The translations under genes were made by a program, and so were the position numbers. Under the pieces are notes generated by a model that was not told where the DNA came from, made no database searches, and saw nothing but the letters and a program-made list of their open reading frames with translations. Shown here piece after piece: positions 23,637-32,668 of a stretch of 64,000 bases of DNA; position 1 is the stretch's first letter; every line of letters begins with the position of its first letter. Source of the DNA: Streptomyces asiaticus (lineage in GTDB: Bacteria; Actinomycetota; Actinomycetes; Streptomycetales; Streptomycetaceae); contig NZ_JAGSHX010000001.1 of NCBI RefSeq assembly GCF_018138715.1, forward strand, positions 1,256,036-1,320,035. The letters run 5' to 3'.

Positions 23637-25144
23637 CGGCGTTCCTTTCGGTCCGGGGCCGCGGTGACGTCGAGCGACGGCTGCCATCGGGGTATCGGCC
23701 CGAGTCCGTTGGGAATGCGCAGACTCTTGCTGTAGCCGAACTCGTGCAGGGTCTCGCGGGCGTGCTCGCGGCCGTAGCCGCTGGCTCCCGTGCCGCCGAA
23801 CGGAACCCCGACAGCAGCCCTGTTGTAGTGGTTGATGAAGACCAGACCCGCGCGGACCGCGTTGCCGATCCGCAGCGCGCGCTGGTGGTTCCCGCTGAAC
23901 ACACCCGCGACGAGTCCGAAAGGGGTGCCGTTGGCGATGTGGACGGCCTCGTCCTCGTCACTGAACCGGATCATCGTGACGACCGGTCCGAAGATCTCCT
24001 CGTTCGCCACCCGCATTGCCGGCGTGACCTGCGTCAGTAGTGTCGGCGGAACATAGTACCCGTCGGCCAACCGCGGGTCCGTGGGCAATTCGGCCTGCGC
24101 GAGGATCACAGCCCCCTCGGTGCGGCCGATGTCCAGGTAGTCCAGCACCCGGCGTTGCTGTTCGGACGTCACGAGTGGCCCGACGTGGGTGGCGGGATCA
24201 GCGCCGTCGCCCACGGTCAGTCTCCGTACGGCCCGCGCCACGCGGTCGGCCACTTCGTCGTAGATGGTGTCCTGCACGAGCAGGCGTGAGGCGGCGGTGC
24301 ACGCCTCGCCCTGGTTGAAGTAGCCGCCCTCGATGAGCCACGGTACGACCGAGTCGAGGTCGGCGTCGTCGAAGACGACGAACGGGTTCTTGCCGCCGAG
24401 TTCGAGCAATGCCGGGGTGAGGTTGTCTGCCGCCGTCTTCAGCACGGACACGCCCGTGGCCGGAGCGCCGGTGAAGGAGATCTTCCTGACGAGCGGGTGC
24501 GCGGCGAGCGCGGCGCCGACCGGGCCTCGGCCTGGCACGAGGTGGACAACGTCATCGGGGACGATCTCCTCGATCAGCTCGATCAGCCGGAGCACCGACA
24601 GCGGTGCTTGTTCCGGTGGTTTGAGCACGACGGCGTTACCGACGGCGAGCGCAGGGGCGAGCTTGCCGGCGGTGTGGATAGGTGGCCAGTTGAACGGCAC
24701 GATCGCCCCGATGACGCCATAGGGCTCAAGGGTCGTGACATCGAGCAGCGGCCCGTTGTGCACCGCGGCGCTCGGCGGCGTCGTGATCAGCCCGGCGAAC
24801 AGGTCGAAGATCGCGGCGGACGCGACCAGGTCGAACCCCGCCGCCTGGCTCGTCGGCTTGCCGTTGTCACTGGTCTCGATGGCGGCGATCTCCGCGGCGT
24901 GGTCGCGGATCGTGTCGGCGATCCGACGCAGGACGGCGCCGCGCTCGGCGTGCGAGCGGCGGCGCCAGGCCGACTGACCCGCGTGCGCGGCTCGCACGGC
25001 GGCGTCGACCTGCTCCGGACCGGCGCCCTGAATGGTGGCGATGGCCTGGCCGGTAGCCGGGTTGTGGACGGTGAACTGGTCGGCGGTGTCGGGCGACGAC
25101 CAGCGCAGCCGGGCAACGGCCGGCATCGTGGCCGAGGTCGTCAT
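23633..25144 (-). CDS. NAD(P)-dependent aldehyde dehydrogenase
   Basis: The 503-residue protein is a standard ALDH-superfamily enzyme. It has FNWP with Asn at about 152, LKPPEQAPLS, SFTGAPATG, the general-base Glu at about 248 in LELGGKNP and the nucleophile Cys at about 282 in GEACTAASR, followed by EEIFGPV and PFGGTGASGYGREH. It oxidises an aldehyde or semialdehyde to the acid. The 4-nt overlap with the downstream amidohydrolase and the short gap from the upstream one make it the middle gene of an operon. Pairing with ACMSD-like enzymes suggests a semialdehyde intermediate of aromatic breakdown. Confidence 0.93.
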   Translation of the reverse strand: MTTSATMPAVARLRWSSPDTADQFTVHNPATGQAIATIQGAGPEQVDAAVRAAHAGQSAWRRRSHAERGAVLRRIADTIRDHAAEIAAIETSDNGKPTSQAAGFDLVASAAIFDLFAGLITTPPSAAVHNGPLLDVTTLEPYGVIGAIVPFNWPPIHTAGKLAPALAVGNAVVLKPPEQAPLSVLRLIELIEEIVPDDVVHLVPGRGPVGAALAAHPLVRKISFTGAPATGVSVLKTAADNLTPALLELGGKNPFVVFDDADLDSVVPWLIEGGYFNQGEACTAASRLLVQDTIYDEVADRVARAVRRLTVGDGADPATHVGPLVTSEQQRRVLDYLDIGRTEGAVILAQAELPTDPRLADGYYVPPTLLTQVTPAMRVANEEIFGPVVTMIRFSDEDEAVHIANGTPFGLVAGVFSGNHQRALRIGNAVRAGLVFINHYNRAAVGVPFGGTGASGYGREHARETLHEFGYSKSLRIPNGLGPIPRWQPSLDVTAAPDRKERR

Positions 25145-25153
25145 GTGGTCTCC

Positions 25154-26194
25154 TTACCTGTCGGACTGGCTGGCAGAGGCGGGCACGAGCCCGATGCGCG
25201 CGGCGGTGCCGCCCGCGATGGCCGCGGTGGCCACGACGTCCAAGCCGACGGCGCGAAGCCGCTCGGCGGGGTCGGGCACGCCCATGTCGAACGGGAAGTC
25301 CGAACCGAGCAGCACGCGTTCCGTCCCGAGCGCGTCCACGAGCCGTCGCAGCGCGGCGGGCTCGTAAACCAGGCTGTCGACGTACAGCCGGGACAGATAC
25401 TCACTCGGCGGGAGTTGCGTCGTACGGGCCTCCCGCCGCGCGTGCCAGGCGTGGTCGGCGCGGCTGGTCATGGCGGGCAGGTGGCCGCCGCCGTGCGCGG
25501 CGAGCACGGTGAGGCCCGGAAACCGCTCCAGGACCCCACCGACGATGAGATGTGAGAGGGCGACGGCGTGCTCGACGAGCTGGCCGACGCTGTTGGCCAG
25601 GTACCAGTGTGCGAGCCGCTCGTCGAGCGTGCACCCCCCCGGGTGCACGAAGATCACCGCGCCGCGTTCCGCGGCGCGCGCCCACAGGTCGTCGTATCGG
25701 CGGTCGGACAGCTCGATCGGCGGACCACCACAGGGATCGGGCGCGTGCGTGGCGATCTCGACACCGCGCAAGCCACGCGTCAGCGCGTCGTCCAACGCTT
25801 CGACTGTCCACTCGGGAAATTGCTGTGGCACCACCCCGAGCCCGGTGAGCCGGCCAGAGCGACGGACGCAGTGTCCGGCGACGGCTTCGTGGGTGAGGCG
25901 GGCAAGATCGCGGGCCGCGCCAGGATCGGTGATCCAGTGGTGGTACTGGGTCGGGGTGACGGAGACGACCTGAACGTCGACCCCGGCGGCCGTCATCGCG
26001 GCCAACCGGCGATTGACGTCGACAAGCAGCGGCAGTTCGTTCACGAACCGGTCGGCGGCGGTCTTCGCGGACAGGGGGCCGAGCCGCCGCAGGTCGAGCG
26101 CGATTCGCTCGGCGTGCCCGGGCAACGTGCGAGCCATCGTTTCGACCTCCGCAGCCCACAGGTGCGCGTGGACGTCGACGACGAGATGATCCAC
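25154..26194 (-). CDS. Amidohydrolase-2 family protein, first gene of the catabolic operon
   Basis: GTG 26194 has GGAG upstream and places the metal-binding VVDVHAHLWAAEVE at the start; the longer open frame has an unrelated N-terminus. The 346 residues include VISVHP-type (VIFVHPGGCTLDER), LTVLAAHGGGHLPAM and VLLGSDFPFDMGVPDP, the usual His/His/Asp set. It is about 9 bp from the ALDH start. It is distinct in sequence from the third gene, so the two probably act on different intermediates, for example one hydrolysing or decarboxylating before and one after the dehydrogenase. Confidence 0.88.
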   Translation of the reverse strand: MDHLVVDVHAHLWAAEVETMARTLPGHAERIALDLRRLGPLSAKTAADRFVNELPLLVDVNRRLAAMTAAGVDVQVVSVTPTQYHHWITDPGAARDLARLTHEAVAGHCVRRSGRLTGLGVVPQQFPEWTVEALDDALTRGLRGVEIATHAPDPCGGPPIELSDRRYDDLWARAAERGAVIFVHPGGCTLDERLAHWYLANSVGQLVEHAVALSHLIVGGVLERFPGLTVLAAHGGGHLPAMTSRADHAWHARREARTTQLPPSEYLSRLYVDSLVYEPAALRRLVDALGTERVLLGSDFPFDMGVPDPAERLRAVGLDVVATAAIAGGTAARIGLVPASASQSDR

Positions 26195-26300
26195 CGGAGG
26201 GCGCTCCGATCGGGAGTGGTGGGAAGTTTGCACCTTCCACACTGCACTCCGTCCTGCCCGGAACGTACGGCATATCGCGCATGGGCCGCATGCCCTGGAG

Positions 26301-27242
26301 CTATACCCGCTGGCCGCCCAGAACACCGCGCAGCCACCGATGCCCCGGGTCGGCGTCGTGCACCGGATGCCACCAGAACGCCTCGATCAGCGGCACCACC
26401 TCGAAGGGGAACTCCAGCACCCGGATGCCGGCGCCTTCGGTCGCCGCGACCCGGCCGGGCACGACCCCGATCGCGTCCGTGCCGCGAACGAGCCGGGGCA
26501 CGACGAGGAAGGACTCCGCGACCGCGACGACCCGACGGATGATCCCGAGCAACTCCAGCTGCCGCCAGGCGGGCGGCCGGCCGGCCTGGTCCGCGAAGGT
26601 GGCAATCCACGGCAGCCGTTCCAGGTCCTGTCTGGTCAGCCTGTCGCCGACGAACTGGTTGTCCGCGGAGACCACACACACCCACCTGTCCGTGTGGACG
26701 TCCAGAGAGGACGCACGTGTGAGATATCCATGCGGCAGCAGGACACCGTCGACGTTCCGCAGGTACTTGTCCTCGTGCTCCAGCAGTTCGGCGCTGACCG
26801 GCATGAAGCGCAGGCCCACACCGGGCGCGAGGCTGCGGACCCGGAGTAACAACTCGGCCCCCGCCGTGGCGATCCCGTGATCGGACGAAACGATGGTGAA
26901 GGTCCGGGTCGACGTTTCCGGCGAGAAGGTCGTCTCTGCGGCGAAGGTCCGGTCGACGGCCGTGACCGCGGCTGCGACCAGGGGACGTAACCGCTCCGCG
27001 AACGCGGTCAGCCGGTAGGAATTGCCGGCCCGTTCCAGCAACGGGTCGCCGAAGTGCCGGCGCAGTCGCCGCAGCGACTTCGACAACGTCGGCTGGGTGC
27101 GCTCCAGACGCGCCGCCGCCGCGGTGACGCTGAGTTCACTCAGCAACGCGTGCAACGCCTGCAGGTGAGTTGACTCCAGGCCGAAGGAGAGAAGGGCATC
27201 GCCGTGCCGGGTGGCCTTGTCCTGGTTGTCAGCGCCCGGCAC
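26301..27242 (-). CDS. LysR-family transcriptional regulator
   Basis: The 313-residue product has the LysR HTH at about residues 25-80 ([20 protein letters not shown], then [15 protein letters not shown]). An effector-binding domain follows with [20 protein letters not shown] and a C-terminal [20 protein letters not shown], typical of the NahR/PnbR/LinR group that senses aromatic compounds. It lies directly upstream of and in the same direction as the amidohydrolase-ALDH-amidohydrolase operon, separated by 106 bp, and is the likely regulator. The start (GTG 27242) lacks a clear ribosome-binding site, so a start some residues downstream is possible. Confidence 0.88.
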   Translation of the reverse strand: MPGADNQDKATRHGDALLSFGLESTHLQALHALLSELSVTAAAARLERTQPTLSKSLRRLRRHFGDPLLERAGNSYRLTAFAERLRPLVAAAVTAVDRTFAAETTFSPETSTRTFTIVSSDHGIATAGAELLLRVRSLAPGVGLRFMPVSAELLEHEDKYLRNVDGVLLPHGYLTRASSLDVHTDRWVCVVSADNQFVGDRLTRQDLERLPWIATFADQAGRPPAWRQLELLGIIRRVVAVAESFLVVPRLVRGTDAIGVVPGRVAATEGAGIRVLEFPFEVVPLIEAFWWHPVHDADPGHRWLRGVLGGQRV

Positions 27243-27334
27243 GACGACGCCGAGGGGAGAGTTGCCGAGCGGAGAGGCCTGGTGTGCGGGCGACCCCCGC
27301 AGACTTCCGCCGTCGGCGCGGTTCGCACGTTCGG

Positions 27335-27649
27335 TCAGTCACCACTGCAGTTCGGGCTCCGTTTCTCCAGGGCTGCGTTGACCACGTCTTTCGCGTCGCG
27401 GTAGGCCGACACGTCTCCGAACAGGCCTTGCTCGTAAGTGTATCCGTCGCGAAAGTTCAGGTATTCGATCTCTTTCAGGCTCCGCTTCTCAAATTCCAAG
27501 GCGACCGGGCTGTGCCGGGCCATCAGCCGGGCAGCCTGGTAGGCCGCATCGAGTAGTTGGCCCGCGCAGGTCGTTCCTGCGGGCCGGGCGGCGCGGATCG
27601 ACTTCAGTGCGATGTGTCGGCTTCGTGCCAGTGAGAGGGTGTCAGTCAC
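27335..27649 (-). pseudogene. Enoyl-CoA hydratase (crotonase) family, C-terminal remnant
   Basis: The last ~70 residues (AAYQAARLMARHSPVALEFE, then SLKEIEYLNFRDGYTYEQ, then GDVSAYRDAKDVVNAALEK) match the end of crotonase-fold enzymes. The first ~30 residues of the open frame do not. A typical member is about 260 residues, so the whole active-site half is missing. Truncation coincides with the IS5-derived sequence starting near 27674. It may once have belonged to the same catabolic cluster. Confidence 0.65.
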
Positions 27650-27673
27650 GGTTGAGCGGGAGGATCGGGCCAG

Positions 27674-27906
27674 TCAACCGCGTTGCCGTACACGTGCGCG
27701 AGGCGATCACACGATGGAGCAGCCCAGTTGGACTGCCGGATCACCGACACGGGAGACTGCGGCACAGGGGCCTCCTGGTGCTCTATGGATTCGACACCCA
27801 CGAGCTGTTCAGGAGGCCCCGTCTTCATGCCCTGGCCACGGCAGGATCACCCGACCGGGAACCTCGTTCGACCGCCACCGCTCAAGATCGAAAAGACAAC
27901 AGCTTC
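27674..27906 (-). mobile_element. Truncated second copy of the IS5-derived element
   Basis: These 233 bp are nearly identical to 22397-22632 of the mini-element, including the same terminal repeat at 27906, but the other half is absent. The minus-strand leader frame MKTGPPEQLVGVESIEHQ is conserved between copies. No transposase coding sequence remains. Together the two copies bracket the catabolic operon and LysR gene. Confidence 0.75.
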
Positions 27907-28017
27907 TAAGATGTCGGGCTCAGCCATGCCCCGACCCTATGCGTTACGCGAAGAACCGTACCCGGCGTACCCCACATGAGACTCAGGGACGGGGGCTCGG
28001 CCACCGCTGCTCTTGAC

Positions 28018-28950
28018 CTACGGGACGAGGACAAGACGGCCGCGCAACCCGCCTTCTGCGAGGGCCCGGTGGGCCTGGGCGATCTCCTCCAGCGGGAAGG
28101 TCTGAGACACCCGCAGAGTGAGCAGGCCGGTGCCGGCGAACGCCGCTAGCTTGGCCAGGCGCTCACCATCGGTGTGCCAGGCCAGATTGGTCATCCGCAC
28201 CTGACGGCGGGCCATGGGCGCGGAGTTGAGCAACGACACAAACGCGCCGCCGTGCCGGACCGCGTCCGCCGCCCCAGCGGCCATATTGGCCGCATCGATC
28301 ACACCGTCCACACCACCCGGCACGAGCGCGAGGACCACGGGTACGAGGTCCTCCTCGCGTGAGACGAACAGCTCCGCGCCTGCCTTGCGCACCAGCTCCT
28401 CGTCCCCAGCGCCCGCCTGGGCGACGACGCGCAGACTCCGCAGGCGCGCAAGCTCCAGCGTGTAGAGGCCGACACCGCCGGCCGCGCCGGTGACCAGCAG
28501 CCACTGGCCCGGCTCCAGGGCCAGTGCATCCAGCGCCTGGTCCGCGGTGGTCGCGTTCAGGCCAAGCGCGGCCAGCTGCACGAGATCAGTTCCGGCCGGG
28601 GCGGGAGCGAGTTCCCAGTCCTTGAGGAGGACGTACTCAGCCTGGGTCCCCAGTTCCCGGTCCAAACGCTCCTGGGTACCAACGACCCGGTCACCGACGG
28701 CGTACTGCGTGACGCCCTCGCCGATGGCGGCGACGGTGCCCGCCACGTCCGCACCCAAGCCATACTGATCACGCTGAGCGACAGCTCCGTACTTCACGTT
28801 CAGGCCCTCGCGCACCATGACGTCGGCGAAGTTGACCGATGCCCCGGCCACCTTGACCAGCACCTCTCCGCGGCCCGCCTCGGGGGTCGTCACCTCGACA
28901 ACCTCAAGGGCCTCGGGCCCGCCGAACTTCCGCACCACTGCTGCACGCAT
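28018..28950 (-). CDS. Zinc-independent quinone oxidoreductase (MDR superfamily)
   Basis: The 310-residue protein follows the medium-chain dehydrogenase layout: MRAAVVRKFGGPEALEVVEV at the N-terminus, GLGADVAGTVAAIGEGV, and the NADPH-binding VTGAAGGVGLYTLELARL at about 145-160. It ends FPLEEIAQAHRALAEGGLRG. The cysteine/histidine ligands of zinc-dependent alcohol dehydrogenases are absent, so it is quinone-reductase-like. It is transcribed divergently from an XRE regulator with a strong palindrome between them, a common regulator-oxidoreductase pairing in actinobacteria. Confidence 0.9.
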   Translation of the reverse strand: MRAAVVRKFGGPEALEVVEVTTPEAGRGEVLVKVAGASVNFADVMVREGLNVKYGAVAQRDQYGLGADVAGTVAAIGEGVTQYAVGDRVVGTQERLDRELGTQAEYVLLKDWELAPAPAGTDLVQLAALGLNATTADQALDALALEPGQWLLVTGAAGGVGLYTLELARLRSLRVVAQAGAGDEELVRKAGAELFVSREEDLVPVVLALVPGGVDGVIDAANMAAGAADAVRHGGAFVSLLNSAPMARRQVRMTNLAWHTDGERLAKLAAFAGTGLLTLRVSQTFPLEEIAQAHRALAEGGLRGRLVLVP

Positions 28951-29056
28951 CCGCTGCTGCCTTCCTGGTCTTGTCGGTGTCCAACTGCGCTCGTGCAGCT
29001 GGACACGGAATCACCCCTCCGACGGTGCGCGAGTGGTCGACGGTGAGCCAGGCCCG

Positions 29057-29089
29057 GCTTTACCTGGTCCCAGCAGGACCAGGTAAAGC
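29057..29089. promoter_or_regulatory. 14-bp perfect inverted repeat between divergent genes
   Basis: GCTTTACCTGGTCC (29057-29070) is repeated exactly inverted at 29076-29089 around a 5-nt spacer. It lies 107 bp upstream of the oxidoreductase start and 20 bp upstream of the regulator start, over the likely divergent promoters. It should be the operator of the adjacent XRE protein, giving autoregulation and control of the oxidoreductase. Confidence 0.8.
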
Positions 29090-29108
29090 ACGAAGCGGAG
29101 GGCGTAGC

Positions 29109-29990
29109 GTGGACGGTGTGGAGACGACGATCGGCGAGTTCCTACGCCTCCGGCGCGGGCGCATCTCGCCCGAGCAGGCAGGGCTGCCGCCGAGCCACAC
29201 ACGTCGGCGGGTGCCGGGGCTGCGGCGGGAGGAAGTGGCGCTGCTCGCCGGGGTCAGCCCCGACTACTACGTCCGCCTGGAACAGGGCCGCACACCCCAC
29301 GTGTCCGACCAAGTGCTTACTGCTGTCGCCCAGGCTCTGTCACTCTCCGACACCGAGACGGAGCACCTGCGCAACCTCGCCCGCTCTGTACGGGGCGCCA
29401 CCCCGGCACGGAAGACCAGCAACGGATCCGGCGGGTCGCCGGACGAGCCGCTCGTGCGGCTGCTGCACACCATGACCGGCACCCCCGCCCTGCTCCTCGA
29501 TGACCGCCTCAACATCGTCGCGGCCAACACAACCGCCGAGGCCGTCTTCGACGTGGCCGGCATGCCCGAGCCCCGCAACGCTGCCCGCCACCTCTTCCTG
29601 CATCCCGAAGCGCGGTCGCGCTACGCGAACTGGGACGCGATCGCCGCCGAGACCGTAGCTCAACTGCGGCTGCTGACCGGCCGCCGCCCCGACGACACTC
29701 GGCTCGCAGCGCTCGTCGGTGAACTCGCCATACGCAGCGAGCCCTTCCGGGTCCTGTGGGCTACTGGCGACGTACGGGAAAAGCGCCTGGGCGTCGCCCG
29801 CATCGTGCACCCCACCGTCGGCACACTCAGCTTCGACTACCACGCACTCGCCGTGCCAGCCCGACCGGACCGCACCCTGCTCGCCTACCTGCCCCAGCCC
29901 GAATCCGTTGAGGCTCTGGCCATCCTGCTGAGCTGGACAGCCGAAGAGACCGCTGAAACGCACTCCCAGCTCAGCCAGCCCGGCCACTGA
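29109..29990 (+). CDS. XRE-family regulator with MmyB-like ligand-binding domain
   Basis: GTG 29109 is preceded by GGAGGG at five bases; GTG 29118 is an alternative. Residues ~8-70 form a Cro/C1-type HTH (RRRVPGLRREEVALLAGVSP, then YYVRLEQGR). The remainder matches the MmyB-like domain: LLDDRLNIVAANTTAEAVF, then HPEARSRYANWDAIA and LAYLPQPESVEAL. Members are autoregulated repressors or activators of neighbouring oxidoreductases and sense small hydrophobic ligands. The operator at 29057-29089 supports this role. Confidence 0.88.
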   Translation: MDGVETTIGEFLRLRRGRISPEQAGLPPSHTRRRVPGLRREEVALLAGVSPDYYVRLEQGRTPHVSDQVLTAVAQALSLSDTETEHLRNLARSVRGATPARKTSNGSGGSPDEPLVRLLHTMTGTPALLLDDRLNIVAANTTAEAVFDVAGMPEPRNAARHLFLHPEARSRYANWDAIAAETVAQLRLLTGRRPDDTRLAALVGELAIRSEPFRVLWATGDVREKRLGVARIVHPTVGTLSFDYHALAVPARPDRTLLAYLPQPESVEALAILLSWTAEETAETHSQLSQPGH

Positions 29991-30021
29991 TCATTGACGC
30001 GTCCGGATTGGACACGACTAG

Positions 30022-30810
30022 TAGGACTCCGTTAGGTCTGCGTGTCGCCCGTGTTCGGGGGCATGAGGGTTGTGTGGACTCACATGAAGTCAATCGTGTT
30101 CGGGCGTCGTTGGCGTTATTCGTGGCGGATGTGTTCGCCTCGGTGCCGCGGAAGGATCAGCGGGCCAAGGGCGACTGTTATCTGCGGGGGCTGATGATGG
30201 ACGGTCGGCGCAAGTCCATCCAGGCCATGGCCTCGCGGCTGCCGGACGGCAATGAGCAGAACCTGCAGCAGTTCGTGAACCAGTCCACCTGGGATCCGGT
30301 GCCGGTGCGTCGGCGGATCGCCGAGCGGATGGTGCCGCGGATCGGCCCCGCCGCCTGGGCGGTCGATGACGTGTCGTTCCCCAAGGACGGCAGGATGTCG
30401 GTCGGTGTCGCCCACCAGTACTGCGGTGCTCTGGGCAAGCAGGCCAACTGCCAGGTCGCGGTCAGCGTGCACGCGGTCTCCGATGTGGCCTCGTGCCCGC
30501 TGAACTGGCGGCTGTTCCTGCCCCGGGAGTGGGCGGATGACGCCGTCCGGCGCCGGCGGACCGGCGTCCCCGAGGGCGTCGGGCACCGGGAGAAGTGGCG
30601 GCTGGCACTGGACGCCCTGGACGAACTGGCCACATGGCAGCTTGTGCCGCCGGTGGTGGTGGCGGATGCCGGCTATGGCCAGAACGCCGACTTCCGCGCC
30701 GACCTGGCCGAGCGGGGACACACGTACGTGGTCGGCATTCGCGCTGATATCACTGTCCAGCCGCACGAGGCAGTCCCCGCCGCCCCCGCCTGGTCCGGCA
30801 GACGCCCCAA
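30022..30810 (+). mobile_element. IS701-type element, copy 2, 3' truncated
   Basis: It starts with the same TAGGACTCCGTTAGGTCT end as copy 1, preceded by CTAG at 30018-30021 (a likely target half). The transposase frame opens at GTG 30074 (DSHEVNRVRASLALFVADVF) and contains WAVDDVSFPKDGRMSVGV and PPVVVADAGYGQNADFR. It stops matching after WSGR near 30810, where another gene begins. The C-terminal third with the catalytic Glu and the right inverted repeat are missing. The sequence differs from copy 1 at many positions, so the two are different family members. Confidence 0.85.
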
Positions 30811-31460
30811 ACACCATTGGTTTCTGGGGCTACAAGTTCGATCGCCCAAAGGCTGAAGTACAAGCTGCGGCCCAGATCGTGGAGCAGATCTTGGACCGTG
30901 TGCTCCCTGACTGGCGATCCGTAGAGTGGGAAGAGGCCAAGAGGCAACCGATGTGGCGCCATCGCGAAGCAGCGCACCGCGCGATCGCCCTCCTGGAAGC
31001 TGAGCAGGAGCTACAGGAGAACCTCGGCAGCGGCGCACCCCAGCTTGACGCATCCACACTGCACTCATGGGTCTGGGGCAGCGTGCAAGGCTTGTGGAGC
31101 AGCGGCCACTTCCGTGAAGCGGTCGGCGCTGCTGCCAGGGCGGTTAATGCCCAAGCCCAGGCGAAGCTCGAACGGCGGGACGCTTCCGAGGCTAAGCTCC
31201 TCTCCGACGCTTTCTCCACCAACCCACCCACTCCAGGGCACCCGCGCCTGCGCCTGTGCGAAAACGACGGAGGCGATACGTTCAAAAATCGCCACGACGG
31301 TGCCGGAAACTTTGCGCGGGGCGTCTACGCGGCCATCCGCAACCCCATCGCCCACGAAGAGGATGAGGAACTGGAAGAGAACGAGGCTCTGGAGCAGCTT
31401 GCCGCCTTCAGCATCTTGGCGAGATGGGTGGACAGCGCTGCAGTGGTGAAGGCCAGTTGA
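30811..31460 (+). pseudogene. Ymh/TIGR02391-type (HEPN-like) protein, 5' truncated
   Basis: The frame ends at 31460 and encodes about 215 residues that match the Ymh family end: HSWVWGSVQGLWSSGHFREA, then AAARAVNAQAQAKL, then FARGVYAAIRNPIAHEE with the R-N-P-x-x-H signature. Such proteins occur in phage and conflict loci and contain a HEPN-like fold. The 5' end is fused out of frame to the truncated IS701 copy and no good start remains, so it is probably not expressed. The R..H motif itself is intact. Confidence 0.7.
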
Positions 31461-31512
31461 ACAGCCAAACTGTGCCCTCGGGAGCGGGGTCCCTGCCCAG
31501 AGGCGAGCGCCG

Positions 31513-32520
31513 CTACGCCGACGACCGGGCCCCGGACCTCCACACGCGTCGAGTGCTCTTCCCGTCAGTGTCCCGGAGCAGTAGTGATGCGGCGGTGGTC
31601 AGCAGCGCCTGCTGATGCGGGTGGAGCCGGTCCCACTGGGTGATCTGCCGGTCCGCCCAGCGCCGCAAGACCTCCGGGACGGGCCCGCCTGCGGCGGCGA
31701 GGGTGCGGTGCACGTGGTAGTTCCGTTGCCAGGTGAAGGGCCAGAGTGGGTTCCACCACGGGTCCAGGACGGTGAGTTCTTGCAGGGTGCGGGCGGACAG
31801 CTGGCCTGAGCGGGCTTTGCGGCGCTGCTGCACGAGCCAGCGTCCCAGGGGAAATCCGTCCTGGTGGGCATGGATGGATACCGCCAGGTGCCCGTGCAGG
31901 GTGGCGTAGGCGCGGGCGTGGGGCAGGCCCTCGCCTGGCGGGTAGTGGCGTGCCGTTGTGCGGGCCTGCGTGGGTACGGTGGCAGGCCCGGTCATGCCGA
32001 GGTGGGCGAGGAGTTGCTGCTGGGCGGGGCTGAGGCTGTCCCATAGCTGTGCCTGTGTCCTGATCCAGCGGCGTTCGCTGCTGGTCAGGGTGCCGCTGGC
32101 GGTGGCGGCGCGGGCCCGGTGGTAGGCGCGTTGCCAGGCAAGGGGCCAGGAGGGGTTCCAGTGAGGGTCGAGGGCGTTGAGCGCGGTGATCCGGACGGGC
32201 TCGATGCGCCCGTCGGCGGCGCGTTGGCGTTGGCGTAAAAGCCAGCTTCCCAGGGGGTGGCCGTTGTGGCGGGTGCGGTCGGTCACGGCCAGGTTTCCGT
32301 GCTCGGCGGCGTAGCTGCGGGCATGGGCCAGCCCGACCTCCCCCGGGGTGGCAGCGGTGAGGGACGCGGTGACGGTGCGGGCGGTGGCGGCGGTGATCCC
32401 AACGTCTGCGAGGAGGTTTTACTGTTCGGGGTGCAGGACATCGTGCCGGGCGCACTGCCGGCGCAGCCACACCGTCAGCGGATCTTCATCCTCGTCCCGG
32501 TTGCCTGATGGCGATATTTG
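31513..32520 (-). pseudogene. TniQ-HA protein gene, 3' part (two HA repeats)
   Basis: This is the downstream portion of the gene whose 5' part lies at 36344-38728, the two being separated by an IS21-type element. It encodes two helicase-associated repeats: GLAHARSYAAEHGNLAVTD with ALDPHWNPSWPLAWQRAYH, and GLPHARAYATLHGHLAVS with VLDPWWNPLWPFTWQRNYH. Each ends in the recurrent WDSLSPAQQQLLAHLGM-type linker. An in-frame TAA interrupts the segment HDVLHPEQ*NLLADVG near 32420, where the repeat pattern expects a glutamine. A shorter protein from GTG 32286 remains possible. Confidence 0.7.
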
Positions 32521-32668
32521 AAAATCCCCACACCGTGCTCAGCGGTAGGGCAAACCTGCTCGGTTGATCTCCCCACCCTTCGTGTGATCTTGGTCGGCGT
32601 GTCGGGATGGCCGGGTGGAGCGATGGCAAGCCTGCGTGGGCAACGAGTCGGCCTCTTCGGAGGGCTGA

